Positions 1 to 5,417 of a stretch of 5,716 bases of DNA are shown here, piece after piece. The notes below the pieces were generated by a model. It did not search any database. It worked only from the letters and a program-made list of their open reading frames with translations, and was not told the DNA's origin. The position numbers and the translations under genes were made by a program. The DNA is from Candidatus Woesearchaeota archaeon (GTDB lineage Archaea; Nanobdellota; Nanobdellia; Woesearchaeales; ARS49), in assembly GCA_023261345.1 (NCBI GenBank), contig JAHFPE010000060.1, positions 1 through 5,716 of the forward strand, in the 5' to 3' direction. Every line of letters begins with the position of its first letter. Position 1 is the stretch's first letter.

Positions 1-497
1 TTTGAAAGTTTGAAAAAATAGCTCGGTTCTTTCACGAGCTCAAGCTGCTTTTTGTGCACAGGACACGTGTCGTTCGGAGCGTCTTTTTCCAAATAGAACG
101 CTTCACAACCAACGCAATAAAGCCCTTCGTATGAACCAAGATAAATATCTCCTTTATCGATCACACGTTGAAAGATTTGTTTTGCAACATTCACGTGATC
201 TGTGTCAGTTGTTCGAATGAATCTTGAATATGAAATATTGAGTGCTGAACAAAGCTTTTTGAACGATAGCGACTTTTCATCAACGAATTCTTTTGGCGTT
301 TTTCCCTTTGCAATTGCTGCCTTCTCTACTTTTTGTCCGTGTTCATCAGTTCCAACAAGAAAAAAAACATCTTCTCCAGCCAAACGATGCCACCTTGCAA
401 CACAATCAGCAATAACTCGCTCGTACGCATGACCAAGATGCGGATCTGAATTCGGGTAATCAATTGCTGTTGTGATGTAAAATGATGACATACTCAT
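1..497 (-). CDS. metG: Methionyl-tRNA synthetase, N-terminal part (runs off left edge)
   Basis: This enzyme charges tRNA-Met with methionine in the cytoplasm, using ATP. Only 165 codons are in the window and the frame stays open to position 1, so the rest of the catalytic domain (including KMSKS) and the anticodon-binding domain lie outside. The N-terminus matches class I MetRS: FYITTAIDYPNSDPHLGHAYE with the HIGH motif as HLGH at residues 20-23, and GTDEHGQK at 49-56. A single zinc knuckle follows, with Cys128, Cys131, Cys145 and His148. The one-knuckle layout and wording (YEGLYC, YFFKLS) resemble the Thermus/Gram-positive type rather than the classical archaeal enzyme with two knuckles. Two starts are possible, ATG 497 and ATG 491; neither has a Shine-Dalgarno sequence. 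A TATA-like TTAAAAA at 514-520 (minus strand) is about 26 bases from 491, so the shorter form is plausible. The gene diverges from the RHH-PIN pair. Identity is firm; the exact start is not. Confidence 0.93.
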   Translation of the reverse strand, partial: MSMSSFYITTAIDYPNSDPHLGHAYERVIADCVARWHRLAGEDVFFLVGTDEHGQKVEKAAIAKGKTPKEFVDEKSLSFKKLCSALNISYSRFIRTTDTDHVNVAKQIFQRVIDKGDIYLGSYEGLYCVGCEAFYLEKDAPNDTCPVHKKQLELVKEPSYFFKLS

Positions 498-539
498 TGA
501 CTGAAATTGAGTGTTTTTAAGTGTTGCTCTTGCGTAAAG

Positions 540-550
540 CTTAAATAATA
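540..550. promoter_or_regulatory. TATA-like box between metG and the RHH-PIN operon
   Basis: The plus-strand sequence CTTAAATAATA has its TTAAATAA core (541-548) centred about 25 bases before ATG 570. That is the spacing expected for an archaeal TATA box serving a leaderless transcript of the RHH gene. Read on the minus strand (TTATTTAA) it could also place a transcript start near 518, leaving metG a leader of about 20 bases. A second A/T-rich candidate for metG lies at 514-520. The box is seen in the sequence; its use in either direction is inferred. Confidence 0.5.
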
Positions 551-569
551 TTACCATAGTATACCTTAC

Positions 570-758
570 ATGGAAACGATTCCCGCAAAAATTACTCTAC
601 GTCTTGAAAGTGAGATGGATGCACTTATTCGAGAGGGCTGGTATGCGAATAGATCAGAACTTATTCGTAGCGCAGTGCGCGATCTTGTTCGAAGAACTCG
701 TCTTGAGCAACTAGAGGCAGCGGTCAAGGAGGATATTTTATGGGGTTTGAAGCGGTAG
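570..758 (+). CDS. Ribbon-helix-helix protein, probable antitoxin/autoregulator
   Basis: This 62-residue protein has the shape of a CopG/MetJ/Arc-type ribbon-helix-helix DNA-binding domain. A short N-terminal beta strand of alternating residues (IPAKITLRL, residues 4-12) is followed by helix A (about 13-23). The turn GWYANRSE leads into helix B, SELIRSAVRDLVRR (29-42), the usual RHH signature. The charged tail (43-62) would be the part that contacts a toxin partner. It would dimerise and bind operator DNA through the strand, most likely at its own promoter. Its last 19 bases overlap the start of the PIN gene at 740, the compact arrangement of toxin-antitoxin pairs. No Shine-Dalgarno precedes ATG 570 but a TATA-like box lies about 25 bases upstream, so the message is probably leaderless. 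The fold assignment is strong; the antitoxin role is inferred from the neighbour. Confidence 0.85.
   Translation: METIPAKITLRLESEMDALIREGWYANRSELIRSAVRDLVRRTRLEQLEAAVKEDILWGLKR
727..732 (+). promoter_or_regulatory. Shine-Dalgarno site for the PIN gene
   Basis: AGGAGG lies 7 bases before ATG 740, inside the end of the RHH gene. It is the only strong ribosome binding site I see in the window, and it fixes the PIN start at 740. That it occurs before an internal operon gene, while lead genes lack one, fits leaderless initiation at lead genes and Shine-Dalgarno initiation inside operons. Confidence 0.75.
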
Positions 759-1213
759 CAAACACCGGTCCTCAATTGCACTTGCATGAACTTAGTGCAA
801 CAAAAGCATTGAAAATTCTTCGAACGTGCACAACAACCGAAATTGACAAGGAACTACAGAAGTACAACGTCTCATCTACTCTTCAATTATTTCATGCGAA
901 TTCAGATAACATATCTTATTTGTATTTTAAGCACAATATTGGGATTGGGGAAGCAAGTGGAATTGCTCTTTGCATGAAAGAAAAGATAGGGATTTTTCTC
1001 ACTGATGATCTTGGCGCACGAGCTGCAGCAACTGCAGAAGGATTAGAAGTTCATGGAACAATAGGAATTCTTTTACGTGCGTTTCGAACAAAGATTTTCT
1101 CAAAACAACATACACTTGAATTATTACGGCAGATTCCGAAGAAAAGTACCTTGTTCATCACTGAGCGGATTCTTAAATCAGCCATATCTGCAATGCAGGA
1201 TTATACAGAATAG
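740..1213 (+). CDS. PIN-domain protein, DUF3368/COG2405-like, probable toxin RNase
   Basis: This 157-residue protein resembles the PIN-like family often annotated DUF3368 or 'predicted nucleic acid-binding protein, contains PIN domain'. PIN toxins are Mg-dependent ribonucleases that typically cut tRNA or rRNA when the antitoxin is lost. Visible landmarks, in order: the first strand and loop AVANTGPQLHLHEL (5-18); acidic residues Glu34/Glu38 in the next helix; GEASGIALC (70-78), matching the family's GEAxAI helix; FLTDDLGARAAA (86-97) with the Asp89-Asp90 pair; and GTIGILLRA (106-114), where the family usually has a GTxGxL segment. The first metal-binding Asp is Asn8 here. From memory, many DUF3368 members also have Asn there, so this need not mean inactivity. 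Translation starts inside the RHH gene behind a strong AGGAGG. Fold and pairing are convincing; target and activity are unknown. Confidence 0.8.
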   Translation: MGFEAVANTGPQLHLHELSATKALKILRTCTTTEIDKELQKYNVSSTLQLFHANSDNISYLYFKHNIGIGEASGIALCMKEKIGIFLTDDLGARAAATAEGLEVHGTIGILLRAFRTKIFSKQHTLELLRQIPKKSTLFITERILKSAISAMQDYTE

Positions 1214-1221
1214 AGTTGTGT

Positions 1222-1239
1222 GGAATTTTTCTTCATTTC
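1222..1239 (+). terminator. T-rich tract after the PIN gene, possible archaeal terminator
   Basis: A T5 run (1226-1230) inside a T-rich stretch starts about 12 bases after the PIN stop codon, with no convincing hairpin. Archaeal RNA polymerase can terminate at such T-runs. A separate TATA-like box for the next gene follows at 1265, consistent with a transcript boundary here. Confidence 0.3.
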
Positions 1240-1264
1240 ACCCCAACCTCGTGATTGCATACAC

Positions 1265-1271
1265 ATAAATA
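1265..1271 (+). promoter_or_regulatory. TATA-like box of the dihydroorotase gene
   Basis: ATAAATA is centred about 28 bases before ATG 1296. This spacing suits a leaderless start at 1296 and not at the in-frame TTG 1281, which is only about 13 bases away. Assignment rests on sequence and spacing alone. Confidence 0.5.
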
Positions 1272-1295
1272 CAAGAGGTATTGCGGAAGCTGAAC

Positions 1296-2381
1296 ATGTA
1301 CATATGTCCGCACGTTCATTTGCGTGATGAAGAAGAAGCGTATAAGGAAACTATTGCGCATGGGTTATTGGTTGCTACTCAAGCAGGTTTTGAAGCAGTT
1401 ATTGATATGCCGAACAATAAGCGTCAAGTTGTAAATCGCGAGCGTGTGAGAGAACGTCTTAACCTAGCGCAACGTGCACGTGAAGCGAATTCTAAAATTG
1501 TTACAGAATACCATGTTCATGTTGGGTTAACTGCTGATCCCGCACAACTTGAAGAAGCGGTTTATTGCTACAACGAAATTCCTGAAGTCGCGGGGCAGAA
1601 ATTGTTTGCAGGAAGATCCATTGGAACTCTTGCAGTCATTAAAGAAGATGAACAAAAATTTGTGTTCAAGAGACTTACGGAATTAGGATACAAAGGACCG
1701 GTAGTTATTCATGCAGAAAAAGAACAGTACATGAATGTTGGATTTTTTGATCCCAAACGACCGATAACACATGCACTCAGTAGACCTCCGCTCGCTGCAA
1801 TAGCATCAGTTAAGGATATGATTGATTTTTCAGGCGAGGCGGGCTTTCAAGGGCATTTGCATATTGCACACGTTTCTCTTCCAGATGAAGTGTATCTCGT
1901 ACAACAGGCAAAGAAGCAAGGAAGACGTATTTCGTGCGGTGTTACTCCACATCATTTTATGCTTGATGAGAGTTATTTGCGATCCTCTGATGGGCTTTTG
2001 TACAAAATGAATCCTCCATTAAGGAGCAAAGAAGAAGTGAGAGAACTCAGAGCATGTGTTTTAGCCGGATTAGTTGACCTGGCAGAGAATGATCATGCGG
2101 TTCATTCTTTAGAAGAAAAAACAAATCCACCATATTTTTCAGGTATGCCGAGTTTGTGGATGTATCCTCATTTTGTTAAATGGCTTGGAACAATTGGAAT
2201 GGAACTTGAAAATGAAAGAGAACCAATTGATGTTGTAAGATTCACATTCGGAAATGCGAACAAAATCTTTGGCAAACATGGAAAGCCACTTGTTTCAGAA
2301 ATACGAATTAAACACACCTGGCCAATTAGCAACGAAGAATACCCAATGGACCCACGAAGATTTTGCGTTGAATTGACGTGA
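1296..2381 (+). CDS. pyrC: Dihydroorotase (short form)
   Basis: This metal-dependent amidohydrolase interconverts N-carbamoyl-aspartate and dihydroorotate, the third step of de novo pyrimidine synthesis. With ATG 1296 it has 361 residues and begins directly at the barrel motif, without the N-terminal beta-sandwich strands of longer homologues. Landmarks: PHVHLRD (5-11; metal ligands His6 and His8, substrate Arg10), DMPN (37-40; substrate Asn40), GQKLFAG (100-106; candidate carboxylated Lys102), VIHAE (137-141; His139), HIAHVS (189-194; His192), TPHHF, MNPPLRS, and NDHAVH (265-270; Asp266 as catalytic base). Two positions differ from what I expect: Cys4 where Asp usually precedes PHVH, and Val where DHAPH usually has Pro. 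All listed metal ligands are present. An in-frame TTG at 1281 would add 5 residues, but its only upstream AGAGGT is one base away, too close to act, so I prefer the ATG. The frame converges on the ASCH gene. Confidence 0.92.
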   Translation: MYICPHVHLRDEEEAYKETIAHGLLVATQAGFEAVIDMPNNKRQVVNRERVRERLNLAQRAREANSKIVTEYHVHVGLTADPAQLEEAVYCYNEIPEVAGQKLFAGRSIGTLAVIKEDEQKFVFKRLTELGYKGPVVIHAEKEQYMNVGFFDPKRPITHALSRPPLAAIASVKDMIDFSGEAGFQGHLHIAHVSLPDEVYLVQQAKKQGRRISCGVTPHHFMLDESYLRSSDGLLYKMNPPLRSKEEVRELRACVLAGLVDLAENDHAVHSLEEKTNPPYFSGMPSLWMYPHFVKWLGTIGMELENEREPIDVVRFTFGNANKIFGKHGKPLVSEIRIKHTWPISNEEYPMDPRRFCVELT

Positions 2382-2444
2382 TTCAGAAACACAATCATGG
2401 CAGCACGGTGGCTATTTCATCCCACATTCGACGAACAAAGAGAG

Positions 2445-2452
2445 TTTTTTTT
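2445..2452 (+). terminator. T8 run downstream of pyrC
   Basis: Eight T residues followed by ATAAATTT lie about 64 bases after the pyrC stop, in the short gap between two convergent genes. There is no hairpin, as expected for archaeal termination. The rest of the 2382-2475 gap shows no other feature I can support. Confidence 0.45.
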
Positions 2453-2468
2453 ATAAATTTGGTGGTAG

Positions 2469-2474
2469 AAAAAA
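2469..2474 (-). terminator. T6 run directly after the ASCH stop codon
   Basis: Read on the minus strand, six T residues begin one base after the TAG of the ASCH frame (2478-2476). This is a plausible archaeal T-run terminator for that convergent gene. The position right at the stop supports 2476 as the true original end of the gene. Confidence 0.4.
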
Positions 2475-2475
2475 C

Positions 2476-2910
2476 CTAGCACTTTTTTGTCTTTTCAACA
2501 TCATCCAGAGTCAACCATGCAGCGATCGCGCCAAAACCAGTTTTGTCAATATTGAATGATTTCACTTCTTTTGCATCTTTCAGAAATATTCGGATACAAT
2601 ATCTTTTGTTTTTGAAGAGTTCAAAAAAGTTTTGCATGTCATGGGGTTCAATTCCGAATCTTTCGTGGTATATTTCAAGAAGTTCTCTTACGTTAGCAGG
2701 AGTTAGGTCTGAGAATTGCATGACACCATCAACATGTGCAATGATGCTAAGTGGCTCTCCACTGTCTTTGAAATATACTGTATCGCCTGCATGAATAACG
2801 TTTCATGGTTTGCCACGCGTGTTGAACCATCGAGATTCAGTCGTTTTCTTTCGAGAAAGAATTTTCTGCGTGTATCCAAATGATTTTTTCATAATTGCAA
2901 TATGTTGCAT
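2476..2910 (-). pseudogene. ASCH (PUA-like) domain protein interrupted by an in-frame TGA
   Basis: One continuous frame from ATG 2910 to TAG 2476 would encode 144 residues, but codon 36 is TGA (2805-2803). Before it lies MQHIAIMKKSFGYTQKIL and then KKTTESRW (21-28). After it comes IHAGDTVYFKDSGEP (39-53), and the frame continues through KNKRYCIRIFLK to a KTGFGAIAAWLTL segment. This order matches small archaeal and bacterial ASCH-domain proteins, PUA-like folds thought to bind RNA or modified nucleotides; the precise role is unknown. From memory, homologues have Trp in the KPW position where the TGA sits, so a TGG-to-TGA change is the simplest explanation. Arg20 also replaces the Gly I expect before KKT, which may be further decay. 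An internal ATG at 2721 would give only 81 residues lacking the N-terminal half of the domain. A TATA box, start and T-run terminator are all still in place, suggesting recent loss or a sequencing error. Confidence 0.8.
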
Positions 2911-2933
2911 GGAAAATAGTATGTATGCTGTGC

Positions 2934-2939
2934 TTTAAA
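2934..2939 (-). promoter_or_regulatory. TATA-like box of the ASCH gene
   Basis: TTTAAA within ATATTTAAAGC on the minus strand is centred about 26 bases before ATG 2910 and overlaps the TAA stop of the DoxX gene (2937-2935). The spacing fits leaderless initiation at 2910 and supports that codon, rather than the internal ATG 2721, as the original start. Confidence 0.5.
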
Positions 2940-3396
2940 TATTTTTCAATTTTTTTTTCTTCTTTATACTGTTGATGCAAAAACAAGAACTGCCAGAGAG
3001 TAACAGCGACAAGCTTGCTGCGAGTAATCCTGCATCTCGTAGCATGACTTCTGTTTGACCTGTTCCTAACATGGCAAGCGCAACTCCTCCGAGTGTAAGA
3101 ACTGCAAGAAATGCAGCGAATCTCGTCTTATAACCCACAAGAAGCAGGCATCCAGTAATTGTTTCGAACACACCCTGAACGTACATGAACGTAATGAGTG
3201 ATATTGGAACGAGTGAACCTATCCACGGAGGTACCCATGCACTCCAGTTCGTTGGATGAAAAAATTTATCTATACCAAACCACAAGAATACTCCTGAAAT
3301 ACCAATACGAACAAGAAGTGTACCATATGCGCTTTTTTTTTCAAGAACATTACTCAGGAGGTTCAATTTACTTTTAAAATCATGTATTTTTGTCAT
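2935..3396 (-). CDS. DoxX-family integral membrane protein
   Basis: This 153-residue protein has the four-helix layout of the DoxX/SURF4-like family. Hydrophobic segments lie at about 25-42 (TLLVRIGISGVFLWFG), 63-88, 93-112 and 118-136 (ending AGLLAASLSLLLSG). Family-like wording includes FGIDKFFHPTNW after helix 1 and LRDAGLLAASL in helix 4. DoxX proteins sit in the cytoplasmic membrane. Some members are linked to redox or thiosulfate:quinone oxidoreductase complexes, but most, including this one, have no known specific role. A very basic tail (KKKKKLKNI) would lie on the cytoplasmic side. The gene begins 8 bases after the argS stop, with no evident promoter or Shine-Dalgarno, so it is probably cotranscribed with argS. 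The functional link between the two is not obvious. Family assignment is good; function is open. Confidence 0.82.
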   Translation of the reverse strand: MTKIHDFKSKLNLLSNVLEKKSAYGTLLVRIGISGVFLWFGIDKFFHPTNWSAWVPPWIGSLVPISLITFMYVQGVFETITGCLLLVGYKTRFAAFLAVLTLGGVALAMLGTGQTEVMLRDAGLLAASLSLLLSGSSCFCINSIKKKKKLKNI

Positions 3397-3404
3397 AGCA
3401 TTTT

Positions 3405-5120
3405 CTACATTCTTTGCGGCGCTTCAATTCCAAGAAGTCCAAGTCCATTTTTGAGTACGATACGAACAGCATCAAGTAGTGCAAGACGTGCGTCTCGAAG
3501 GTTAGCCTCGACGTTAAGTACTTGGCATGATCCGTAAAATGCGTTTGTTTCAGTTGCAAGTTGCAAAAGATAATGACAGAGCGTATGTATATCATACTGC
3601 TTTGTTGATGCCAGAACAATTGCGGGATATTCAGTAAGAAGCGTTACCAAGGCAGTTTCTGTTTGATGGGTGAGTAATTCTGGTTTTTTTATTTTTGGGA
3701 TTTTTCCTTCGTGTTTTTCGAAGATGCTGCAAATTCTTGCATGACTGTATTGTACATACGGTCCTGTTTCTCCTTCAAACGAAATTGATGCTTTCGGGTC
3801 GTACATAAGTTCTTTTACAGGGTCTAATCTTAGCATGAAAAAAGTGAGTGCTCCAAGTCCAATTGCTCTGCCGCGTAGAGTTAATTCTTCTTCCGAAATG
3901 TCAGGATATCTTCTGCTTACTTCTTTTTTTGCAAGATCCTGCATTTCTTTCATGAGATCATCAGCATCAACTACTCTTCCCTCACGCGACTTCATAACTC
4001 CATCTGGCAGAGCGACCATGCCATAGCTTAAATGATAGCACTTTTTTGCCCATGTAAAACCCATGAGTTCAAGGATTTTGAATAGTTGTTTAAAATGTAA
4101 ATCTTGTTCACACGCAACAACATACACGATACGATCGAGATTGCGTTCATCAAATCTACTTTTTGCAACATACAAGTCTTGCGTGATGTAAAGGCTAGTT
4201 CCGTCTGATCTTCGCACAACTTTGTCCGGAATGCTATATTGCTCAAGAGTTGCCGTAATTGCACCATCTTCAAGCTTCTCCATAACTCCTTTTTGTAGTC
4301 CAAGATCAACAAGTTCAGCACCTTGCTTCCAGAGTTTGCTCTCCCAGTAAAGAACGTCAAATTTGATTCCCATTTCTTTGTACGTCTGATTAAATCCATT
4401 AACACACCAAGAAAGAAGTTTCTTCCATAATGCAATAGTTTTTTTATCCTCAGCTTCCCAAGCGCGGAGCATAGTTGCTGCTTCTTCTTCTAGGATCGGA
4501 TTTTTTTCTGCTTCTTGTTTAAACTTTACATATAACTCTCCGAGGAAGTGATCTCCTTTTTTCCCCGAGGAAGCGGGTGTTTTTCTCTCTCCCCAATGTT
4601 GATACGCAACCATTGCTTTTGCCATGTGCGCACCTCTATCGTTCATCAAACTTGCCCGAAGCACCCTGTAACCAGATGCAGATAAGAGATTGCTCACTGC
4701 TCTACCCAAACAGTTGTTTCGAACATGTCCAAGATGCATTGGTTTTCCAGTATTTGGTGATGAGAACTCAACCATGACTGTCTTGTTGTTTCCTTCCTGA
4801 TTGTACCCGTATTTTTTTTTCTGTGTTCTAATTGTTGTGATTACTTCATTTGCTACAAGAGATTGGTTGTACTTGAAATTGATGTAAGCGCCAGCTGAAT
4901 TTATTTCTGAAAGCCATTTGAATTGTTTTGGTTCCGCCTGCTGTTTGGAACGTAGCTTTTCTGTAATTTCAATTGCGATTTGTTGAGGTGCTTTCTTCCA
5001 TTCTTTTGCAAGCGAAAAACACGGAACTGCAACATCTCCAAACTGCAAGTCTGGCTTTTCAAGAAGAGGGTGCTGAAAACCTACAGCAGCTAACAATTCA
5101 ACGACTTTTTGTTTGAACAT
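3405..5120 (-). CDS. argS: Arginyl-tRNA synthetase
   Basis: This complete 571-residue class I synthetase, of normal length for the family, charges tRNA-Arg with arginine in the cytoplasm. The N-terminal Add-1 domain, which contacts the tRNA elbow, covers about 1-85 and includes LQFGDVAVPCFSLAK. The catalytic Rossmann domain starts with VEFSSPNTGKPMHLGHVRN, with HIGH as HLGH at 129-132, followed by MNDRGAH (159-165). The KMSKS-equivalent is the loose MKSREG at 376-381, normal for ArgRS. The alpha-helical DALR anticodon-binding domain begins near GETGPYVQYSHARI (450-463) and ends in the typical GLGLLGIEAPQRM. ATG 5120 has no Shine-Dalgarno, but a strong TATA box lies about 27 bases upstream, so the transcript is probably leaderless. 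The gene likely forms an operon with the DoxX gene 8 bases downstream. No frameshift or missing motif is seen. Confidence 0.97.
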   Translation of the reverse strand: MFKQKVVELLAAVGFQHPLLEKPDLQFGDVAVPCFSLAKEWKKAPQQIAIEITEKLRSKQQAEPKQFKWLSEINSAGAYINFKYNQSLVANEVITTIRTQKKKYGYNQEGNNKTVMVEFSSPNTGKPMHLGHVRNNCLGRAVSNLLSASGYRVLRASLMNDRGAHMAKAMVAYQHWGERKTPASSGKKGDHFLGELYVKFKQEAEKNPILEEEAATMLRAWEAEDKKTIALWKKLLSWCVNGFNQTYKEMGIKFDVLYWESKLWKQGAELVDLGLQKGVMEKLEDGAITATLEQYSIPDKVVRRSDGTSLYITQDLYVAKSRFDERNLDRIVYVVACEQDLHFKQLFKILELMGFTWAKKCYHLSYGMVALPDGVMKSREGRVVDADDLMKEMQDLAKKEVSRRYPDISEEELTLRGRAIGLGALTFFMLRLDPVKELMYDPKASISFEGETGPYVQYSHARICSIFEKHEGKIPKIKKPELLTHQTETALVTLLTEYPAIVLASTKQYDIHTLCHYLLQLATETNAFYGSCQVLNVEANLRDARLALLDAVRIVLKNGLGLLGIEAPQRM

Positions 5121-5142
5121 ATTAAAAGTACAAACGTCCTTA

Positions 5143-5152
5143 CTTATAAAAC
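5143..5152 (-). promoter_or_regulatory. TATA box of argS
   Basis: On the minus strand GTTTTATAAG is centred about 27 bases before the A of ATG 5120. The 11-base string GTTTTATAAGT recurs exactly in front of the tRNA gene (5313-5303), which strengthens both calls. A perfect 10-base palindrome abuts its upstream side. Confidence 0.65.
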
Positions 5153-5162
5153 CAACCGGTTG
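5153..5162. repeat. Perfect palindrome CAACCGGTTG at the argS promoter
   Basis: The 10 bases are self-complementary end to end and lie immediately upstream of the argS TATA box, where the archaeal BRE would be. This could be a regulator site that blocks or assists TFB/TBP binding, or chance. No known operator is recognised. Confidence 0.45.
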
Positions 5163-5163
5163 T

Positions 5164-5176
5164 TACGTGGTACGTA
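5164..5176. repeat. Inverted repeat TACGT-GGT-ACGTA between tRNA and argS
   Basis: Two 5-base arms flank a 3-base centre, one base away from the CAACCGGTTG palindrome and 14 bases beyond the tRNA 3' end. It could be part of a two-site operator for argS or a small hairpin in the tRNA trailer. Its short arms mean chance is possible. Confidence 0.4.
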
Positions 5177-5190
5177 TTTCTTGCTACAAC

Positions 5191-5264
5191 TGTCGCCAGG
5201 GAGATTTGAACGCCCGACCTACGGATTATGAGACCGTCGCTCTACCAGGCTGAGCTATGGCGAC
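5191..5264 (-). tRNA. tRNA with CAU anticodon: elongator Met, or possibly Ile2
   Basis: This is a 74-base cloverleaf without intron or encoded CCA, with discriminator A73. The acceptor stem GTCGCCA/TGGCGAC is fully paired. The D arm GCTC-AGCCTGGTA-GAGC, variable loop AGGTC and T loop TTCAAAT are standard. The anticodon loop CTCATAA gives CAU at 5230-5228. Two stem positions are not paired: U31 against U39 in the anticodon stem and C52 against U62 in the T stem. The stem lacks the three G-C pairs (29-31/39-41) of initiator tRNAs and begins G1-C72, so it is not the initiator. A CAU anticodon could mean elongator Met or the isoleucine tRNA whose C34 is changed to agmatidine in archaea; I lean to Met but cannot exclude Ile2. 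A TATA box lies about 44 bases upstream, so a leader of some 18 bases would be removed by RNase P. Confidence 0.93.
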
Positions 5265-5302
5265 ATGGAGGAATTTTCCCTATTTGAATCTGCCCTGTAC
5301 TG

Positions 5303-5313
5303 ACTTATAAAAC
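5303..5313 (-). promoter_or_regulatory. TATA box of the tRNA gene
   Basis: GTTTTATAAGT on the minus strand is identical over 11 bases to the argS TATA region. It would start transcription near 5282, upstream of the mature tRNA 5' end at 5264. Placement is by sequence match and spacing. Confidence 0.55.
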
Positions 5314-5350
5314 TTCTGAACCTTTTAAGCACGCGAGTAGCAATATGCTC

Positions 5351-5362
5351 TAAATAAAAATT
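5351..5362 (-). terminator. T-rich tract after the GNAT gene
   Basis: On the minus strand AATTTTTATTTA lies about 55 bases beyond the GNAT stop and before the tRNA TATA box. It is a candidate archaeal terminator. A GC-rich patch upstream of it (5368-5380, with GGCGCC) forms only a very short stem. Otherwise the 5265-5417 gap holds nothing more that I can support. Confidence 0.3.
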
Positions 5363-5417
5363 GCTTTGGCGCCCCTTCGCTTCTGCATCAGCCTCAACTT
5401 ATTTTCTTCTGAAATTG

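Noticed and set aside
1281..1295. TTG 1281 as the pyrC start
   Set aside because: The AGAGGT upstream is one base from the TTG, too close to act as a Shine-Dalgarno, and the TATA-like box fits ATG 1296. It remains possible but less likely.
2397..2456. A 19-codon plus-strand frame in the pyrC-ASCH gap
   Set aside because: It has no recognisable sequence, no ribosome binding site or TATA box at the right spacing, and its end runs into the T8 terminator tract.
2476..2721. A stand-alone 81-residue gene starting at ATG 2721
   Set aside because: The same frame upstream of 2721 carries clear domain sequence back to ATG 2910, with a TATA box at the right distance. The 81-residue version is only the C-terminal part of the broken gene.
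2803..2805. UGA read as Trp through a changed genetic code
   Set aside because: pyrC ends with TGA at its natural C-terminus and TGG is used for Trp elsewhere, for example in argS and metG. A single in-frame TGA is better explained by mutation or error.
4028..4435. A 135-codon open frame within argS on the same strand
   Set aside because: It lies wholly inside a well-conserved argS in another frame and its translation has no protein-like features.
5368..5373. GGCGCC as an intrinsic hairpin terminator near the GNAT end
   Set aside because: Six self-complementary bases leave no room for a loop and the surrounding bases do not extend a stem. Only the nearby T-run is kept, at low confidence.
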